Positions 48,222-51,426 of a stretch of DNA of 51,426 nt are shown here, piece after piece (positions within the stretch are counted from its first letter, which is position 1; every line of letters begins with the position of its first letter). The stretch covers positions 1 to 51,426 of the forward strand of contig JAJZVU010000027.1 in the NCBI GenBank assembly GCA_021845505.1, written 5' to 3'. Origin of the DNA: Pseudomonadota bacterium. Its GTDB lineage: Bacteria; Pseudomonadota; Gammaproteobacteria; Burkholderiales; Burkholderiaceae_C. A program made the translations under genes and the position numbers. The notes under the pieces were generated by a model. That model did no database searches. It was not told where the DNA came from and worked only from the letters and a program-made list of their open reading frames with translations.

Positions 48222-49823
48222 ATGCAGACGCCCCCTCAACGCAAGATTGGCCGCAACGAACTGTGCCCATGCGGGAGCGGGAAAAAGTTCAAGCGGTGCC
48301 ATGGCTCCACCGAGCGGCTGGATGATGTCGCCGAAATGCTGAGTCGCCTGCCGACACTGACGGCGAGGATGCGTGCAAGGGAACTCCAAAGGGAACAACA
48401 GCAGGGCCTCGGTCGTCCCATCGTTTCCGCCGAAATTGGCAGCCAGCGATTTGTTGCAGTGGGAGGGCGTCTCCTTCATTCGTCGCGGTGGAAGTCCTTT
48501 CATGACTTCCTCATCGACTACCTGAAGGGAGTTCTTGGCGCGGAGTGGGGCGAGGTAGAACTCGCTAAGCCTGCCGATGCACGTCACCCCGTAATTGTTT
48601 GGTACCAACTCCTTTGCGAGCACCAGCGGTCGTTCATCGTTGAGCCTGGAAAGGTGGTTGGGGCGCCGATGACGGGGGCGGTGGCAGCCTTTCTGAGCCT
48701 CGCCTACGACCTCTACGCGCTCGAACACTCCGCAGAAGTACAGCGCCGCCTCCTCGGCCGACTGCGCAATCACAAGACGTTCGAGGATGCGCTCCAGGAG
48801 GTGCGGGTAGCCGCGCACCTGTTACGTGCCGGCTTCGAATTGGAGTTCGAAGATGAGGACGATGGCAGTTCAACGCATGTCGAGTTCACGGCCACGAGCA
48901 AGCGCACTGCCAAAAAGTTCTCTGTCGAGGTCAAGCGACGCCACGCAGATCGTACGAAGGTCAATCGGCTGTTGCATCGCGCGCTCGTAAAGGAAGCGGC
49001 GCACGAGCGCATCGTCTTCATCGAAGTGAACGAGCCAGACTCGCTGTCGACAGAATTTCCCCCAAAGGTCCTGAAATACGCGCAAGCGCGGCTCTTTCAG
49101 TTTGAACGGGATCCTGGGGCTGCGCCGTTGCCGCGCGCCTACGTGTTCGTCACCAATGCTCCTTGGATGCATAGTCTGACCGGCCAAGATCACCGATGCT
49201 CGCTGCTCCTTCACGGGTTTCGAATTCCTGAAGTGCAGCAAGGGCATCCGTTCGTCTCGCTCCGCGCCGCAGTTGACGCTCGGGACAAACATCGAGAGAT
49301 TTTCGATATCGCTCGATCAATGCGGGAGCATGCGACGATCCCGTCGACCTTTGACGGCGAGGCACCGTCAGTCGCCTTTCACGCCGCCCAACATCGTCGA
49401 CTCCTGGTCGGAGAACGCGTTGCCGTGCCGGACGAAACGGGCGCGAATTGCGAAGGCGTGCTTGAACAAGGGCTGGTCATGCCGGAGAGTTGCGCTGCGT
49501 TTTGCGTTGTGAGGCTGTCGGATGGTCGCAGGATCCTATGTACCGTTCCGTTGACTCCCGAAGAGCTGGAGGCATGGCGCCAGCACCCTCAAACCTTCTT
49601 CGGAGTCATCGACCAAAATGTGAAGCCGCCTGTCAAGGATCCCATCGGGTTCTATGATTTCTTCTTTGATTGCTACCGCAACGCGCCGCGGGAGCAGCTT
49701 CTCCAGTTGATCAAGGGCGAGCCCGACTTCGACGAACTGTCCGAACTGGACACGTACGAGCTTGCGAGAACCAGTTGTGAACGGATGGCTTGGCGAGCAA
49801 TGGCGCTTGGCCAGGCTTCCTGA
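48222..49823 (+). CDS. SEC-C zinc-motif protein with PD-(D/E)XK nuclease-like core
   Basis: A 533-residue protein of unknown function. The N-terminus has a SEC-C metal-binding motif [13 protein letters not shown] (15-27), similar to the SecA tail. In the middle, [18 protein letters not shown] (193-210) followed by HVEFTAT and VEVKRR (E236, K238) resembles a PD-(D/E)XK nuclease fold with Glu221 where Asp is usual. The C-terminal 290 residues match no family I recognise. The ATG at 48222 was chosen because it starts directly before the zinc motif; the frame is open upstream. Lying between the transposon end and tnsA, it could be cargo (for example anti-phage) or an accessory to transposition. 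Confidence 0.7.
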   Translation: MQTPPQRKIGRNELCPCGSGKKFKRCHGSTERLDDVAEMLSRLPTLTARMRARELQREQQQGLGRPIVSAEIGSQRFVAVGGRLLHSSRWKSFHDFLIDYLKGVLGAEWGEVELAKPADARHPVIVWYQLLCEHQRSFIVEPGKVVGAPMTGAVAAFLSLAYDLYALEHSAEVQRRLLGRLRNHKTFEDALQEVRVAAHLLRAGFELEFEDEDDGSSTHVEFTATSKRTAKKFSVEVKRRHADRTKVNRLLHRALVKEAAHERIVFIEVNEPDSLSTEFPPKVLKYAQARLFQFERDPGAAPLPRAYVFVTNAPWMHSLTGQDHRCSLLLHGFRIPEVQQGHPFVSLRAAVDARDKHREIFDIARSMREHATIPSTFDGEAPSVAFHAAQHRRLLVGERVAVPDETGANCEGVLEQGLVMPESCAAFCVVRLSDGRRILCTVPLTPEELEAWRQHPQTFFGVIDQNVKPPVKDPIGFYDFFFDCYRNAPREQLLQLIKGEPDFDELSELDTYELARTSCERMAWRAMALGQAS

Positions 49824-49918
49824 CAAGTCTCCAGCCTTGTGCGAGACCGTCAGCTTCGCGTCTCACCCCGAAGCCGCAGAGAACGACGAATTCAAGATCT
49901 TCGGCTAAAACGCGCACT

Positions 49919-50554
49919 GTGAATCCATTCCCGCCCGTCCGAAAGATTGGCATTCAGACGCGCAGCGTCACGGGCACGATGCCCGGCGGCCAACGCTATG
50001 AGTCATCCCTCGAGCGCGACCTCATGGAGCTGGTTCGCGACGACCCCGACTTCGAGTCCTATCACCCTCAACCCGTTCGCATCGATTACGTAGGCGCTAC
50101 CGGGGAAGCGAAGTCCTATACGCCCGACGCGTTGATCTTCTGGAAATCAGGTCGCCGGCCGCTGCTCGTTGAGGTCAAGCACCGCGAAGATTGCCGTGGA
50201 ATCTGGCGAGAACTCATGCAGAAATTTCGTGCGGCCCGAGCGCACGCTCAAGAGCGCGGATGGGACTTCGCCGTCCTGACGGAAGATCGGATTCGGGGCC
50301 CACGCCTCGAGAACGTTCGCTTCCTCCATGCCTACGTCCGAGTGCTTGGAAGCCCCGCTGTTGAGCAGGCCATCCTCCTGGCCATTGAAGAAGGACACGT
50401 CACACCCAAGGCGATACTCGAACACCTTGACAGCAAGGGCCATGAGAAGGCGTCCACTCTGCCGAGTCTTTGGCACCTGATTGCCACGCACGCTGTTCAG
50501 ATCGATTGGACACGCAAGCTGGGCATGACGGTCGAACTGCGCGTTGGAGCTTGA
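49919..50554 (+). CDS. tnsA: TnsA-like transposon endonuclease
   Basis: A 211-residue restriction-endonuclease-like protein that cuts the 5' ends of a Tn7-like element so that it moves by cut-and-paste. The start motif RKIGIQTRSVTGTMPGGQRY and YESSLERDL match the family. The nuclease site is Glu28/Glu32, Asp70 in SYTPDAL and Glu85-x-Lys87 in LLVEVKHR. A C-terminal winged-helix region (EEGHVTPKAILEHLDSKG) follows. The GTG at 49919 gives the best family N-terminus; an ATG at 49790 adds residues that look out of frame. tnsB starts one base after its stop. Confidence 0.88.
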   Translation: MNPFPPVRKIGIQTRSVTGTMPGGQRYESSLERDLMELVRDDPDFESYHPQPVRIDYVGATGEAKSYTPDALIFWKSGRRPLLVEVKHREDCRGIWRELMQKFRAARAHAQERGWDFAVLTEDRIRGPRLENVRFLHAYVRVLGSPAVEQAILLAIEEGHVTPKAILEHLDSKGHEKASTLPSLWHLIATHAVQIDWTRKLGMTVELRVGA

Positions 50555-50555
50555 C

Positions 50556-51426
50556 ATGAAGCGACTGGCCCCCGGGTCCGTGATCGCCTGGCAAGACGAG
50601 CAATGGATCCTCACCGACTTGGTCGGTCTGGATCGCGCAGAGCTCCGGGCGATGAAGGGACGGCGCAAGGTCCTTGCGCCGGTGGCCGAGTTGTCATGGC
50701 CGGCGCCGGTTCCACCACGGGTGGGGATTCATTCCATCAGCGAGTCTCAGTGGGACAAGGCTCTGCGCACCTTTGACGCGCTGCAGGCGCTCATTGCCAA
50801 GCCCCGTCAACAACGAGGCCATGCCGAGGTCGACGCAGTTGCCGCGAGGCTTGGACGCAGTCGTAGCACTGTCTACTCGCTGCTCGCCAGTTGGGACAGC
50901 AGCGAACGGGTCTCCGACTTTGTCAGAAAGTCTCGTTCCGACAAAGGCGGTAGCCGTCTCGCACCCGAGGTCAAGTCCATCGTCGAGCGTGAGATCGATC
51001 AGGTCTATGCCCGACAGGAAAGGCCCACATTCGCGGAAACCTGGCGAAGCGTTCGTCTTGCATGTGTGATGGCAAAGCTCCCGCCCCCCTCAGAGGGCAC
51101 GGTCGTGCGCGCGATTCGCCTGCGCAATCCACGCGCGATGGACACGGCCCGGTATGGCGCAAAGCACGCCCGCGAAAAGTACGAGCCACTGCGCGGGTCG
51201 TTTCCCAATGCCGATTTCCCGCTTGCCGTCGTTCAGATCGACCACACTCCGATCGACCTGATCCTGGTCAGCGACCACGACCGCCAGCCGGTGGACCGCG
51301 CCTACCTGACCCTAGTCATCGATGTGTGCACGCGGATGGTGGCCGGCTTTTCGGTCGCCTTTGAGCACCCCGGTGCGTTGACCGCTGCACTGGCTCTGTC
51401 TCACGCCATCCTTCCCAAGGACGAGT
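50556..51426 (+). CDS. tnsB: TnsB-like DDE transposase (partial, runs off window)
   Basis: An open frame of 290 residues to the window edge, encoding the front of a Mu/TnsB/TniA-type transposase that cuts and joins the 3' ends. The N-terminal third carries a helix-turn-helix DNA-binding part (VAARLGRSRSTVYSLLASW, about 96-114). The integrase core starts with VVQIDHTPIDLIL, in which Asp229 is the first catalytic residue, then YLTLVIDVCTRMVAGFSVAF. The second Asp and the Glu lie beyond the window. The ATG is one base after the tnsA stop, so the pair is translationally coupled, as in Tn7. Confidence 0.9.
   Translation, partial: MKRLAPGSVIAWQDEQWILTDLVGLDRAELRAMKGRRKVLAPVAELSWPAPVPPRVGIHSISESQWDKALRTFDALQALIAKPRQQRGHAEVDAVAARLGRSRSTVYSLLASWDSSERVSDFVRKSRSDKGGSRLAPEVKSIVEREIDQVYARQERPTFAETWRSVRLACVMAKLPPPSEGTVVRAIRLRNPRAMDTARYGAKHAREKYEPLRGSFPNADFPLAVVQIDHTPIDLILVSDHDRQPVDRAYLTLVIDVCTRMVAGFSVAFEHPGALTAALALSHAILPKDE

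Larger units (their letters stand above)
47629..51426 (+). mobile_element. Tn7-like transposon inserted in comM (tns-proximal end, incomplete)
   Basis: The element begins at 47629 with TGTGAAGCGCAG, the TGT terminus typical of Tn7-like and Mu-type elements, and interrupts comM. Two 23-bp repeats, an XRE regulator, a SEC-C/nuclease-like gene, tnsA and tnsB follow in one direction before the window ends. Tn7-like elements of the Tn6022/AbaR kind are known to use comM as an attachment gene. The five bases before the end, GATGC, may be the target duplication, which needs the other end to confirm. Base composition is visibly less GC-rich than in the flanking chromosome. tnsC and the target selector are not in view. 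Confidence 0.88.

Noticed and set aside
49790-49918. N-terminal extension of TnsA from an ATG inside the SEC-C gene
   Set aside because: The residues do not resemble TnsA family starts and overlap the end of the SEC-C frame; the GTG at 49919 fits better.
51321-51323. Asp256 of TnsB (VIDVCTR) as the second catalytic Asp
   Set aside because: Only about 27 residues from the first Asp; in this family this is the structural strand after the first catalytic Asp, and the true second Asp should lie beyond the window.

Overview
The window is chromosomal DNA from a high-GC betaproteobacterium, most likely a member of the Burkholderiales. The evidence is the gene neighbourhoods (leuS-lptE-holA, glnK-ubiK-comM, gshA-gshB with a type III glutamate-cysteine ligase, metX-metW) and a complete Calvin-cycle sugar-phosphate operon, which points to an autotroph or mixotroph. 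No genus is assigned. No rRNA, tRNA or CRISPR array was seen.

Layout. Positions 1-220 hold GC-rich intergenic repeats. 221-1944 is metX-metW (minus strand). 2053-7868 carries a LOG-family protein, an ExbD/TolR protein without its ExbB/TolQ partner, then leuS-lptE-holA (plus). 7897-17544 is one long minus-strand cbb operon in transcription order cbbF-cbbP-cbbT-cbbZ-cbbG-cbbK-cbbA-redoxin-cbbY, facing a divergent cbbR (17898-18956). RuBisCO genes are not in it. The cbbF leader holds a predicted promoter, a 46-bp palindrome and an 11-bp tandem repeat, and a strong GC hairpin separates cbbF from cbbP. 18877-23314 is glnE-tal-rsmE (minus). 23541-28480 is yhdP and a nitrilase-family amidase (plus).

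28527-34476 holds an OmpA-like lipoprotein, a ferritin-like diiron protein and a three-gene operon: fused double permease, ATPase with AAA-associated tail, and an MGDG-synthase-like glycosyltransferase. 34824-41692 has a CDF metal transporter, a PEBP protein, a small membrane protein, a glycerophosphodiesterase, an MTA/SAH nucleosidase, an RlmL-like methyltransferase and an orphan periplasmic binding protein, followed by gshA-gshB (40700-43019, minus). 43230-46127 is an outer-membrane-protein-glnK-amtB operon. It has a near-consensus sigma-54 promoter, an NtrC-like site about 107 bp upstream of the predicted start point, and an intrinsic terminator, so it looks nitrogen-regulated from end to end.

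From 47629 to the right edge lies the most unusual region: a Tn7-like transposon inserted into comM (46875-47628 survives, ending just after the Walker A motif). Its end begins TGTGAAG and carries two 23-bp repeats. Next come a palindrome plus AT-rich operator-like region, a small XRE-type regulator, a SEC-C zinc-motif protein with a PD-(D/E)XK-nuclease-like core, a TnsA-like endonuclease, and a TnsB-like DDE transposase that runs off the window. Base composition drops visibly at this boundary. Together this suggests a mobile element with a regulated nuclease-like cargo, possibly defensive, placed between the transposon end and tnsA.
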